A stretch of 64,000 nucleotides of DNA from Schistocephalus solidus (lineage: Eukaryota; Platyhelminthes; Cestoda; Diphyllobothriidea; Diphyllobothriidae): NCBI GenBank assembly GCA_017591395.1, contig WEDG01004983.1, positions 62,001 through 126,000 on the forward strand, written 5' to 3'. Positions within the stretch are counted from its first letter, which is position 1. Each line of letters starts with the position of its first letter. The notes beneath the pieces were generated by a model, which made no database searches, was not told the origin of the DNA, and saw nothing but the letters and a program-made list of their open reading frames with translations. This document shows positions 21,601-29,668 of the stretch, piece after piece. A program made the position numbers and the translations under genes.

Positions 21601-23815
21601 GCTGATAGGACACGCCACAAAGCGAACGAGTCAATTTTCCCACGCAACACTTTAAAAGGCTAATGAAGTTCATTGGATGTTAAAGTGCATGCTTACGTAC
21701 AAAGGGAATCCCGTGAGTAAAAGGAATGCACCATACATATGAAAGACCAACAATACCTCATATTCAGTTCAACCAAGGCCGCCCTTTTCCACTCCTTCTC
21801 CCGCAAGCGCAAACGTTCAAGGACTCTGAAGATCAATTAAAAGGAAATATACTTCTCGAAAGTACTGCAGTCAGTCTAAAAGATAACACAGGGCTTTAAA
21901 CGCCTCACCGTATGAATCAGAATTCACTCTGTAAAATAAAAGTTAAATCTCACTTGGACTCCGGATTCATCGCAGCAGCTACATCCGCTGGTTTGCCGGC
22001 ACTGGCTAACAATTCCGGAGTCTAAAACGGTAGAAAAATCCAGCAGCTTAATAGGGCAGTCAAAATCGGATGAAAACGACTGGCTACAGGGCGAGAACAA
22101 ATCACCTAAACCAAGTACCATTACCTATTGATTGTCCAATTTTGCCATATTAGTACCTGGGAACTTAGGTTTCTAATCCATACTAGTATATTCGCTAAAA
22201 GTTTTTATCTTTTACTATTGTTTTCTATTCACTACCATAAAGGATGGCTGCATTAACCTTTTTCCGCCGCCCTTCATCATCAAGGTTTTTCTATCAGAGG
22301 CATATCAGGACGATGCGTTTAATTAACTACGTGGGAAAACAGGTTCTAATAGTTCTGTGCTATCACGCATGTAGAAAATCTTTCGTCAGTAACCAGGGAC
22401 AAAAACGAACATACCTGCTCCCGCAACATTAAGGAAATTATCTCTAGTGTGTGAAAGGCGAAATTGTCCCGCTCATCCTCTGCATTGGCCATAAAAAGGA
22501 GAAGCTCATCCCATCCGGAGAGGTGCATGGCCCAGAGAAGTTGATCGTGAACAGAGACATCCTCGTCAGTGCGCTGATGAGGGGGAAATGAAGAGAAAGT
22601 CAGCTGGCAAGGAAATCCGGGAGACCTACGTGTTCAGATGACGTATCAGGCGTAATGTGCAGGACGTTGCGGATTAAGATCAGAATTCGCTCGATGAGGA
22701 GTCTATCATCATTACTTCGTTCCACCCACGTCTACAATGACCAAAAGAGAAACGGATTGGAAATATGCGGAGAAAAATAATATAGAAGAGTATGGACAGG
22801 TTGTACGATTAACCATACTGACAGCACAGGTAGAAGCTAAAAACCCAGACATATGTTTCACCGATATTATGCCTCTACGTGACACAGCCGTCAGAGGTTC
22901 GGCCATCAGCATTCACCATGTGCTTTCTTATATGGTATTCCCTGAGAAAAAATTCCCCAGGACGGCAGATCAACTGGAGACCTGGAGCGCCGAGACAGTC
23001 ATCGGCTGTCAAAGATATTGCTGATGAATTTATAGTATCAGGCAGCGGGGTAAACGAATCACTTCAGCGAAAGTCATGAAACACATGCCAAAAGATTTTC
23101 CAAAGTTTTGTTAGGCAATATGTGGAGTAAGTGTAATTTAAGTGATGGCAGACACATTTGCCAATAAAAAGATATCTTTAAAGGCAAAGGACGGATACGC
23201 ATGTGTGTAAACAAGTTAAAATAAGGTGAATAATGTAGGATAACTGCAAGGGGGAGACGTTTTCGGAAAACATTAACACGAACAACGAACCTTGTTAAAC
23301 AAATTTTCCACACGTGAGGCCAGGACACGGAAGGCCTGCTCATCAGCAAATGCCTGAAGTATAATGCGGCCATAAATCTAAACCTACCTTCTTGCAATCC
23401 TTAAGTAGATTATCGACTTGCATGTAGCAGGTGTAGAGATCTCGGTCCTTCGGAAGCTCATGTCTGAAGCATACAATAGCAGGTTGTGTGAGGTTGACCA
23501 GCAACCGAATCGTCAAATCAAAGAGAGCGTTAGTGATATCTGGTGTTTTCATAAGGGGCAAGAGGTCACTGGTAATGATCTTCAAACGGCCTAGTTCGCG
23601 GCGAATGTCACAACTACTGCTCTCGGCCCTCAAATAGCGCAAAATAGACCGGAGGGATGCTGTAGGCAAACATGAGTTAGAATTTCAAAACAAATTACCC
23701 TCTGCGTCTGCATCCACTTTGTATACATCTTCATCCTTAAAACCTATGCAAACACAACAGGCTTGAAGATCTGCGTAGCGAAGGTCGGAAATGGAAACCA
23801 TATAGGGGGCTTCGC
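1..23815 (-). CDS. TIMELESS: TIMELESS/Timeout orthologue, 12 coding exons, 3' end outside window
   Basis: Timeless is a nuclear scaffold that, with TIPIN, forms the fork protection complex, steadying the replisome and supporting checkpoint signalling and sister-chromatid cohesion (family knowledge). Twelve exons on the minus strand join in one frame with GT-AG junctions: 23801-23699, 23659-23388, 23353-23291, 22731-22630, 22573-22415, 22021-21954, 21825-21757, 19274-18986, 13622-13453, 11498-11209, 3246-3168 and 685-1 (or 15). They encode about 783 residues, against roughly 1200 in human TIMELESS. The TIMELESS-domain signatures appear in the expected order, including VNLTQPAIVCF, LLIERIL, VHDQLLWAMHLSG, HNRFGG, NDETYYLWAMHFFMAF and ETLSV. 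The C-terminal PAB region is missing because the gene leaves the window. Introns grow from 39 and 34 nt at the 5' end to about 8 kb. I excluded the insect circadian paralogue because the matches I recall follow the vertebrate TIMELESS/Timeout sequence closely. Confidence 0.95.
686..3167. other. TIMELESS intron 11, no recognisable element
   Basis: A 2.5-kb AT-rich intron. Reading frames here are short and resemble nothing I know. The phrase AATCACGCAGC occurs twice (near 2077 and 2374), but I could not extend this into a convincing repeat. Confidence 0.6.
3168..3246 (-). CDS. TIMELESS: TIMELESS coding exon 11
   Basis: A 79-nt exon encodes ANIFYIADYLDLYPLLLREY and ends in phase 2 at a GTAAGC donor. 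It matches the NIFYxMEYRELFLxLFRxF segment of the family. The acceptor is TTTCTTTTCAG. Confidence 0.92.
3247..3889. other. TIMELESS intron 10, unique part before the LINE
   Basis: Intronic sequence between exon 11 and the upstream edge of the CR1-like element. I see no gene or repeat in it. Confidence 0.5.
4313..5371 (+). pseudogene. LINE copy A ORF1 (nucleic-acid chaperone type), one in-frame stop
   Basis: The first ATG of the frame is at 4313. The N-terminal part is translated from the tRNA-like segment. It is followed by a helical region with CGGC, then NQLEEEIRIMKKFIQQ (coiled-coil-like), and a Lys/Ser-rich basic linker. A TGA at 4973-4975 interrupts the frame, which then stays open to 5371. 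The downstream part has IIVHGIRES and RPLKVILENKLQRDLLIE, resembling the RRM-like region of CR1-type ORF1 proteins, which bind the element RNA (family knowledge). The terminal TGA overlaps the ATG of the next frame as ATGA. Confidence 0.7.
4355..4420 (-). repeat. tRNA-like antisense segment in LINE copy A leader/ORF1
   Basis: Read on the minus strand, the segment has an A-box-like stretch (TGGTGCAGTTGG) and a B-box-like stretch (GGTTCGATCCC) at tRNA spacing. The acceptor and anticodon stems pair poorly, so this is a tRNA-derived relic and not a working tRNA. The same segment sits at the same place in copy B. On the plus strand it is translated inside ORF1. Confidence 0.6.
5368..8476 (+). pseudogene. 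LINE copy A ORF2: endonuclease plus reverse transcriptase, one frameshift
   Basis: The frame opens at ATG 5368. About 110 N-terminal residues resemble the end of an ORF1 protein (LVIRNGVIVR). An exonuclease/endonuclease/phosphatase-type nuclease follows at 5660-6350 (YTNAQSLL, SITETWL, GDFNAPNIDW, LDLVL, SDHVVLQW). The frame breaks at an A-run (6688-6691), where one extra A shifts it. The rest is a reverse transcriptase: SPGPDVIPAKLLKEL, NNYRPVSLTSICCKIMERI, IDFKKAFDSVPH, GVPQGSVLGPILFLIYIDD and the catalytic FADD box at about 7648, then the C-terminal domain to 8476. The protein nicks target DNA and primes reverse transcription (family knowledge). Confidence 0.9.
8723..9344. other. TIMELESS intron 10, unannotated stretch
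   Basis: Intronic sequence between the LINE tail and the SINE copies. I see no gene or repeat. Confidence 0.5.
9345..9515 (+). repeat. SINE body fragment (same family as the 45-kb array)
   Basis: Matches the 45-46-kb SINE body in order. It has CCCAGGTGT, then a GGCTGGCTGATTACGG-type stretch, CTAATAAGCCAGAAATG, CCTTGCCTTTGTTGGC, and finally GGCACAACGG. The tRNA head is missing. Confidence 0.75.
9588..9715 (+). repeat. SINE with tRNA-Arg(TCT)-like head
   Basis: The head has A-box TGGCACAGTAGG and B-box GAGTTCGAGCC. Its anticodon arm TTGG/CCAA encloses a loop whose anticodon would be TCT (Arg). It is followed by CTAATAACCCAGAAATGGCC and TATCTTTGTCGG, the body shared with the neighbouring and 45-kb copies. 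The acceptor stem is degenerate, so this is a retroposon and not a tRNA gene. Confidence 0.7.
9716..11208. other. TIMELESS intron 10, unannotated proximal part
   Basis: AT-rich intronic sequence. Short frames only; no domain or repeat recognised. Confidence 0.5.
11209..11498 (-). CDS. TIMELESS: TIMELESS coding exon 10
   Basis: A 290-nt exon encodes ETLSVPVFHWVYQLSMSYRE, VLADRKGGGTNVT, RRLALAVSAYRQFLLSLQEM and a less conserved tail ending in ESLM. This corresponds to the SETLSV...LTDRKE...ALKAYQELL segment of TIMELESS. The acceptor is CAATTTATAG and the donor GTACGT. Confidence 0.94.
11880..13270 (-). mobile_element. Penelope-like element fragment (RT plus GIY-YIG remnant)
   Basis: It lies in TIMELESS intron 9, in the same orientation as the host gene. 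Read on the minus strand, the order is: RLPKIHRDGTPVRPIL and LDMRNSPLHAIAKWL (13260-13140); SSLFTNVQVAETGNYVCEFI (about 13045-12990); DGIATGSPLGPLLENIFM (12850-12800), the Penelope version of the RT palm; RYVEHIFEV, the altered catalytic box; DAESELFRRRLSQAV; TTSMWIYSFTCSCGAK; and a GIY-YIG-type remnant with IGRT, LSKRIREHLPAWLGKGQIK and EAFRVIYKVP near 11970. Penelope enzymes are related to telomerase and carry a GIY-YIG nuclease (family knowledge). Several frameshifts and stops mean it is dead. Confidence 0.88.
13453..13622 (-). CDS. TIMELESS: TIMELESS coding exon 9
   Basis: A 170-nt exon encodes NFCWQFLCNCYNPLM and QANDETYYLWAMHFFMAF. The DETYYxWAxxFFMAFxR motif is a strong family signature. 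It runs from acceptor TAAATCTAG to donor GTAAGA, ending in phase 2 (AG|C, Ser). Confidence 0.95.
13623..15300. other. TIMELESS intron 8, part left of the Merlin element
   Basis: AT-rich, purine-skewed sequence near 15000-15300 and no reading frame I recognise. It may include the left end of the Merlin transposon, but I could not find terminal inverted repeats by eye. Confidence 0.45.
15349..16207 (+). pseudogene. Merlin/IS1595-type (ISXO2-like) DDE transposase, one frameshift
   Basis: The first ATG is 15349. The N-terminal zinc ribbon has CACGNNMN and CPRCRRKKCLRK (Cys pairs at about residues 23-52). A helix-turn-helix-like stretch VHRNTAMQWY follows, then the catalytic core. The first Asp is in VQVDETM (about 15738), the second in VVVTDEWKAYSRL (15905-15943) and the final acidic residue in HTNAIEAYWSRLKRK (16018-16062). 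A one-base shift near 15900-15905 separates the first Asp from the rest; otherwise the frame is intact to the stop at 16207. Merlin is the eukaryotic superfamily related to bacterial IS1016/IS1595, known from flatworms. It sits antisense in TIMELESS intron 8. The surrounding AT-rich eukaryotic intron argues against bacterial contamination. Confidence 0.88.
16208..17035. other. TIMELESS intron 8, between Merlin transposase and microsatellite
   Basis: A-rich sequence without a recognisable frame. It probably contains the 3' noncoding part of the Merlin element, but no terminal repeat was seen. Confidence 0.45.
17036..18245. repeat. 1.2-kb ACT/AGT trinucleotide microsatellite
   Basis: Almost continuous ACT (TAC/CTA) triplets, interrupted by ATT, ACA and a recurring CpG-bearing phrase CTGCGTCTACTAC, seen about ten times. 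The long poly-Val/Ile frame on the minus strand and poly-Leu frame on the plus strand are by-products of the triplets. The tract lies inside TIMELESS intron 8, near exon 8. Confidence 0.97.
18246..18985. other. TIMELESS intron 8, part next to exon 8
   Basis: No gene or repeat recognised. A short GAGAGAGA run lies near 18531. Confidence 0.45.
18986..19274 (-). CDS. TIMELESS: TIMELESS coding exon 8
   Basis: A 289-nt exon encodes the RHNRFGG motif, SLSDRPLIYH, a less conserved linker, and KTVRRKARNRKPLLERDLHR followed by RSIFAVQLYLQ. The RFGG and basic blocks align with the region linking the two halves of the TIMELESS domain. The acceptor is GCAACTACAG and the donor GTGTGG. Confidence 0.92.
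19275..21756. other. TIMELESS intron 7, no recognisable element
   Basis: A 2.5-kb intron with short scattered frames on both strands. None resembles a known family or carries a second coding signal. Confidence 0.5.
21757..21825 (-). CDS. TIMELESS: TIMELESS coding exon 7 (small)
   Basis: A 69-nt exon encodes VLERLRLREKEWKRAALVEL, a charged helix equivalent to the ELEVLRQRE segment of the family. It starts after GATCTTCAG and ends at GTATTG in phase 2. Exon 8 completes an Arg codon, restoring the RHxRFGG motif. Confidence 0.86.
21954..22021 (-). CDS. TIMELESS: TIMELESS coding exon 6 (small)
   Basis: This 68-nt exon lies between a GTTTTAG acceptor and a GTGAGA donor. It encodes TPELLASAGKPADVAAAM. 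The start matches the NPEQLAG-type segment that follows the LMFRDQ block in TIMELESS proteins. It ends in phase 2, and exon 7 supplies the missing base. Confidence 0.85.
22415..22573 (-). CDS. TIMELESS: TIMELESS coding exon 5
   Basis: A 159-nt exon (53 codons, phase 0) encodes the most diagnostic block of the family: EDVSVHDQLLWAMHLSG, then WDELLLFMAN and HTLEIISLMLREQ. The acceptor is CCCTCATCAG and the donor GTATGT. Confidence 0.96.
22630..22731 (-). CDS. TIMELESS: TIMELESS coding exon 4
   Basis: A 102-nt exon (34 codons, phase 0) encodes SNDDRLLIERILILIRNVLH, the conserved LLIERILxLIRNxLH helix of TIMELESS. The acceptor is CATTGTAG and the donor GTAGGT. Confidence 0.93.
23291..23353 (-). 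CDS. TIMELESS: TIMELESS coding exon 3
   Basis: A 63-nt exon (21 codons, phase 0 at both ends) encodes AFADEQAFRVLASRVENLF. This matches the helix that follows the VNLTQP block in the family. The acceptor is TATACTTCAG and the donor GTTCGT. The 5' intron is only 34 nt. Confidence 0.9.
23388..23659 (-). CDS. TIMELESS: TIMELESS coding exon 2
   Basis: This exon of 272 nt begins after a TTTGCCTACAG acceptor and ends at a GTAGGT donor in phase 0. It encodes SILRYLRAES, then LGRLKIITSDLLPLMK and LTIRLLVNLTQPAIVCF. These are the first helices of the TIMELESS domain, which is built from armadillo-like helical repeats. The intron before it is 39 nt and the one after it 34 nt. Confidence 0.94.
23699..23801 (-). 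CDS. TIMELESS: TIMELESS coding exon 1
   Basis: This exon encodes 34 residues plus one base, starting MVSISDLRYADLQACC, which aligns with the N-terminus of TIMELESS proteins. The ATG is 14 nt below a strong acceptor (pyrimidine-rich, ending TTTGTAG) at 23816-23817. The frame stays open to that acceptor, so a slightly longer N-terminus from an upstream exon is possible. The donor GTAATT begins at 23698, and the split codon (G|CA, Ala) is completed by exon 2. Confidence 0.88.
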
Positions 23816-26800
23816 CTACAAAGACAAGGAACAGAAGTTTAACGATCCAATGAGGAAAAATTAGTTCGCAAAGTGCCTTAATTAATACTCTGAGGAATAA
23901 AAGAAGCTTATGAACCTTAATAAATGAAACTGAAACCTTCTACACTAATACAATCACTTTCAGAGCGGAAGCAGACCACACGCCTGGACTACTTTCCCAC
24001 GACACGGATGAACAGGGGGCTAAAAGCTAACATAACACGCAGGATATACCTCGGATAAACAAGAAGTACGAATAGGCGACGATCGTTAAAGGCTAAGGAT
24101 TACCTTCGACGACAAAACATATGAAATTGTCATTTTAGACACACCGATCCTACGGATAGGCGCTTCGACACGGGAGTCTAGAAGCATGAACTAGAAAAAA
24201 TCATACAGACAACGGTTCGTGAGCTTTGATCGAGTGCATTAACAGCATATTCACCTTGCCCTTTAGGGGACGGAAATCATCAGCAGAGTGAGTAAAAATA
24301 TACTTAGGCTGAGTAAGTAAAAGCCTAAAACAAATGATAATTAGCGTTCGCAAAATGTCTTCGAGTTCATATGATTCATTGGGAATTTTGTCCACTTCAC
24401 ATACTTGGGCAAATTAATTCTCTCATATGGCTAGCAAGCGCTGCCATATACTATTCATAAATTGAATAGAAACTCCATGGAAGTTTACTTTTAACGAGCT
24501 GCTATGCCATGTTATTTAACATTTTTAAATAAACTGCACTATTGCATGCTCTTGACGGATAATCGAATGTCAAATCACTTTTCAGCAGCAGTTTTGACTG
24601 AAAAGCAGATTCCATTCAGCGCACATTTCACCACATTAGAGTTGCGTGTCTTTTTGTGGAACTACGACAAAACTTCCAGCCAGGGAGCTGCCCAATATAC
24701 AGCTGGCAAAATCCTCGAGGATCAACAAGTGCACAGACAGTCAGCCAGAAGATCAAAGACTTCTGTGTCTTTTCTTCTCGTCTGACAGAATGTCCATGAG
24801 TACGGAGAAGTTCAGGTTAAGTATTGGAGAACCCAGTAATTAGTGTAGAGAGCGGTTGGTAAAGGAAAGATAGCTTGCAAACGAATGAGTCGATACAGTT
24901 AAAAACGGCACCACAATTCAACCAACAGTTTTAAAGGAATCACGTCACTAAATCCGGCTGAAGAGGCAACCAACAGCGGCAAAACTGTGGCCTGTCTGTT
25001 TACATGGACCCGTGATATGCGAAACCATTGTTGCCGTTTTTTAAAAGCTTCTAATTGATATTTCGTTAGATCCGACGTTAATTTTTACCTAGTTTTTACC
25101 TGGCGTTCAGAACGCAGATACGCAGCGCCCTAAATATTAACTTAATTAGTTTTGACTAAAAGGTCGAATTGGCAATGCAGGTAAGCGTAAATGGTATACC
25201 GCTATCTCAAAGGTAAAGGTTAACGTTGGTTTAGCAAAGGTAGATAGTCTATTGCCAGTGGGTATTTATTGTGGAACATCGAATCTGTTCTGTCGGACGA
25301 TAAATGTGAGTCTATGACCGGTGACGTGAAGATCACAGAATTGCGAACAATAATGGTTAAGATCTCGGTCATCATTTACGATGCGCCTAAATGAGCATTC
25401 ATTCCAAAGATGGAAAAGTTTAACGCGTACGACGGATGCGAAAGATACATGCTTTTAGGGCAAATGATATAAGATCTAAAGAAGACAGGGCATCCGGATA
25501 CGAATAGGTAACCAGGGCAGTACTTCAGCTTAATGCTCGTCAGTTGGAATATCTGCATTTCCCTCGTATAATCTGGGTCCCGTTTCATTTTTCATCGTTA
25601 GATGCCATGCAATTAATCCAATAAGTGGTACCTAGTGAGGTAGTATCAAAAATAAACTGCAGAATAAACGTGGACGGTAGGCACTATTACAGAACCAATT
25701 ATGGGAATCAATAGAAGTCTGCCCGTGAACAAACGCAAAGGTCTGGGGACATTGTGCAGTACGAAAGATAGGAGCCGCGGGAGTTCGAGATGCTACTTCT
25801 GCATGTGGGTTCAATCGCTTTAAAAGGCTTGATTTGCGACCGTGTTGACAAAAGTTACATAGTCACTTGCTTCTACAAGGCTGCTTTCTTCTGGAAATCA
25901 TTACAATGTGTGCGTAAAACAGTCGACGCCCTGTTTGTCACTTGATAAACTATGTTGGTACCTGCATGGCATGGGTCATTGGCTGCGTAATGTTTATAGT
26001 ATTATCAATGCCCAAAGATCTTGTAAAGAAAAACTGCCAAAATAATTTTCCCCTTTTCGTTCGAAAGTTCACTCGACTAAGCAAGCCTTGTAGTCCTCCA
26101 CAAGTTAATCGTCATCTAAGTTACGACTTATTAAAAGAATAGTAATCAAGGGAACATGCGAAAGATTGTCATGTGGTGGAATGTGTGGATGGGCGTATAC
26201 TATCATCCTCGTGTCCGGATGTTCCCGACTATCAGAAATGCTGAAGTCGTTCGTGGTAAGGATTGATATCCAGGAGCCATATCACCGGGTGAGTGGTCAA
26301 TTCATGTGAATTATGAACAGGTTACGCCACGGTAAAGGGCATTACATTTCCGCCTTCTTGTTCGATGTCGTCATGGACGGTTTTACGTACCCAGTGGCGT
26401 CGTCAAGCTGGAACGTTTATAAAACTCTTATTCGTGAAATTCAGCAAGCTCCATCAGGTGAAGCTATAGAAATACGGGTGATATTTTCACAGGATGATAA
26501 CAAATCTTTATACCTAATGCACAGTGTTCCACATGCACCAAAAAGGTGGGCAGTGATAATGCTCCTTCGTAGATATACGCATCATAGGCACGTTGTCTTG
26601 ATGTATAGTTTAAACGTTCTCGCATCGTTCTCCTACTCAAAACAACCTGGTAACTCTAGCCACTTGGTTTTAGGACTAGCTAGTGATACCGAACAGTTTT
26701 TGCGCATCCGAAGGCAGGTCTGGCAAGAACGGCCTAATAATCTTTCGAAGGCTGTTCACGTGAATAGGCAGAGGCGTTTTAGGTGTAATGAACGCGTTAA

Positions 26801-27699
26801 AGTCGGCTAGGTAACTTAAAAATTGATTGAATTACAATAAAAAGAACACAAAATTGAAAAAATAATGAGAAATTAATAAGAGACAGAAAATGTACTGTCT
26901 TTGAAGAGTCGGAAAAATGATGAAAGCTTTAAAAATCCAAACGCACCGCCTTTTTAATCAGGACGCTAATGCCGTGACAATTCATTACACTAAAGATTAC
27001 TTTGTACGTAAACGTCGCACCGAAAATAAGGGCCCATTTCGCGAAGCCAAAGAAACTCGTGCAGAGAAATTCAAATAAACTGGAGAATATGGACGAAATG
27101 GAACCAGCAACTAGACAAGAACATCAGCTAATTCGCGCCTAAAGGGCGGTAAAGATCTTAACTCGAGTTAAGATAAAAACAAAGTACGGGACTCAGTTGA
27201 CTTGGAATTTAGACAGTTGTGTAACTCCCCTAAAATACCAACCTGTTCGGAACTGTTATCGCCCCGCTGTTATTTTCCACTTCTGCTTGCTTAGAAAAAT
27301 AGACGTGAGCCTTTGTGTAGTCATGTCACAATGTACGTAAGTAAATGAATAGGTTTATTGATATAGCATTTCTTGGTCGCGCTCAATCTCCTAGGAACAC
27401 AGGAAAAAACCTAAAACAAACTCCTCTTTTCTGATACCATTATTGCTTTGTTTTGGTTGTATGCTTAGACAGAAGGGCTCGAAACGGGGAGTTTGGCTTA
27501 AGGGAAATACTTACCTTCCAGGGGGGCAGAGGAAGCTAGGCGGGGCTGCTGCTCGTAGGGAACTTAGAAATAAAGCAGCTATACAGAATGCATATGAATG
27601 TTTCATGGCAATAATTTTAAGGTTCAAAAATAATCTTTTATGGATTTCGAGAGTACTCATTCGACGGAGGTAGAAACTACTGTGGTCCTTCTACTAAAA
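23816..27699. other. Region upstream of TIMELESS, no recognised gene
   Basis: This presumably holds the promoter or an upstream noncoding exon of TIMELESS. I could not identify core promoter elements. The longest frame, 26313-26810 on the plus strand (165 codons, starting MNRLRHGKGHYISAFLF), has no domain I recognise and may be chance. Confidence 0.45.
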
Positions 27700-28560
27700 C
27701 AAATGCACCCTGCTACATCTGGGAAATCGAAATCAGGTCACTGATATGTGACACTACTATTTGAATTGTTTGCCACTCCGTGAAGCACACACCAGAAGGA
27801 TCTTGGAGTTTGAATGAAAGACAATCTGACGCCTTCTACGCAATGTTGCAAGGCAGCTAAATCCGCCAATTCAATGCTGTACGCTATCAAGCGAACATTT
27901 AAAGTTTCAGGATGAAGACTGCTTTTCTAAAGTCTTTGGTACGTTTGTAAGGCCACATCTTGAATATGCGATACAAGCCTGGCGACCGTAGACCCAACAG
28001 GACTACAACATGCCCGAAAGGGTGCAGCGGTGAGCCACAAAATTAGTAAGAGGTCAAGGTGAACTGCCATATGAGATTCGTTGAAATAACCTCAAGCTCT
28101 ATCCTCTAAGTTATAGGCAGTTGCGCGGAGACTTGATACGAACCTTCCGCATCGTGCGTGGCATGGATTGCACCCTCCTATGTGATGACTTTTTCCAACT
28201 TGCCACTACGAATAATTTCAGAGGCCAATTATTCAAACTAAGTGTGCCCATAGTAATATTGGATGTGAGGAAGTATTTTTCACCAACCGTGTCGTGGAAC
28301 CGTGAAATAACCTACCAGAGGCGATTGTAATGTCCCAGTCTGTGGATACATTCAAACATCGGCTTGACATACATATGTTGCAGCACCACAAAGACTATGT
28401 GACTACTCAACCTTAACAATATCGGTGAACCACGTGAATCTGCCTGCATTCACTTGACTGTAACTTATTTACATTGCTTCTTATTCATGCTATTTTTATG
28501 TAACAAATAGGAATTTCAAAGGCGTAGGCCTAGTTTCCTCAAATACACTGAACTGAACTA
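27700..28560 (+). mobile_element. CR1-like LINE, 5'-truncated copy C
   Basis: Matches the C-terminal part of the copy A reverse transcriptase at moderate divergence, including a VFGTFVRPHLEYAIQAWRP-type stretch near 27935-27985 and YRQLRGDLIRTFRIVRGMDC near 28110-28170. It has several stops. The 3' end has TTTCAAAGGCGTAGGCC, as in copy A, and an ACTGAACTGAACT tail at 28547-28560. A dead fragment. Confidence 0.85.
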
Positions 28561-29109
28561 AAAAATTCGAAGGGATGGTCACTTCCAATCAGATGCGAGT
28601 GCAGTTGATTCCGGTATGCGGTAAGCCGACTAATTGAACTTAATTGTACTGATCGCTAAAAAGGTGGAAGCCGATTAGGGACAAGAAAAGTTCAACGGTA
28701 ATAAACTTTCAATGCTGTCAAACAGTCGTAATAGTGTGTTTGATAATAGTTTTTTTGATTATGTTTGATCTAGATTTATGAAACGACTATTCCTTCCCAA
28801 ATGGGAAGGAAATGTGATTTGAAGCTCGACCAGGCGTTCTCCAATCGTAACTAGAATTTGATTGGTTGCCAGTGTCCCCCGATTACGATTCGGTAAGGGC
28901 GCAAAAGTTTGCGCGCATCATTATTGGCTGGTCGATCGGAAACTAAGGTGTCAATCGAGCCTGCACCGTGCCACGCCATTTCCTCCGCTCCCACGCTGCT
29001 ACGTGGACGCATAACTGCCTATACGTTTCTCTACGCCTTTTCTGTGTACACTTACCATTTTCGGCGTATAAATCTATTTGAAAGAACTTGCGAAGAAACC
29101 TTTTTGAAA
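28561..29109. other. Spacer or LINE copy B leader
   Basis: Sequence between copy C and the start of clear A/B similarity. The part from about 28900 may belong to the 5' leader of copy B, since copy A appears cut at about 3890. Confidence 0.4.
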
Positions 29110-29599
29110 ATGTCTCGAAATAAATTCGGGAGAGGAATTAATTTTCTTCAAGAATTTTGGTCTACTGTTCACTCTATTATCTTCCTGGTACCAGAAACTA
29201 GATTCCACTCAAGGATACCTTCGTCCTCACAACTTTTCAACGGATTTTCGTAGAACACGTGTTCGTAGGGACTTCCATCGAGTTGGCTATCCCTCGGTTC
29301 GGCTGTTTGCGAACCGAGAAAAACAACTTCTTCAAAGGCTGATTACCCTTCTTAACTTATTGGTTGAAAGTATCATATTTCGAACATACTTGGTAAAGAT
29401 CTCTCTTCCGAATTAATCTACCACCGTATTAGGACAAAAATATCCAGCCTATAGAGTCACTATCTAATAAGAGAACGACGTAAAAGGCTTTCTCCCTCGG
29501 AAGTAGGACGAAAATTCATATCTAACGTTTTTTTCTTGTGGAGATACTATATGTGAGCAAAATGGTGAAGGCTGAAATTGAAGTGCAAAAGTTTACGCG

Positions 29600-29668
29600 G
29601 GGCGGGATTGAACCGGTGACCCCACTCTACAAGATCGACGCCTACCCGATTGTTTAATCGCGGCACGC
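29600..29668 (-). repeat. tRNA-like antisense segment in LINE copy B
   Basis: The minus strand shows a B-box-like GGTTCAATCCC and a decayed A-box at the position equivalent to 4355-4420 in copy A. Its presence in both copies shows it was part of the source element. Confidence 0.6.

Noticed and set aside
20842..21650. Possible additional TIMELESS exon in intron 7
   Set aside because: Exons 7 and 8 already join in phase to restore the RHxRFGG motif, and no frame here matches the family.
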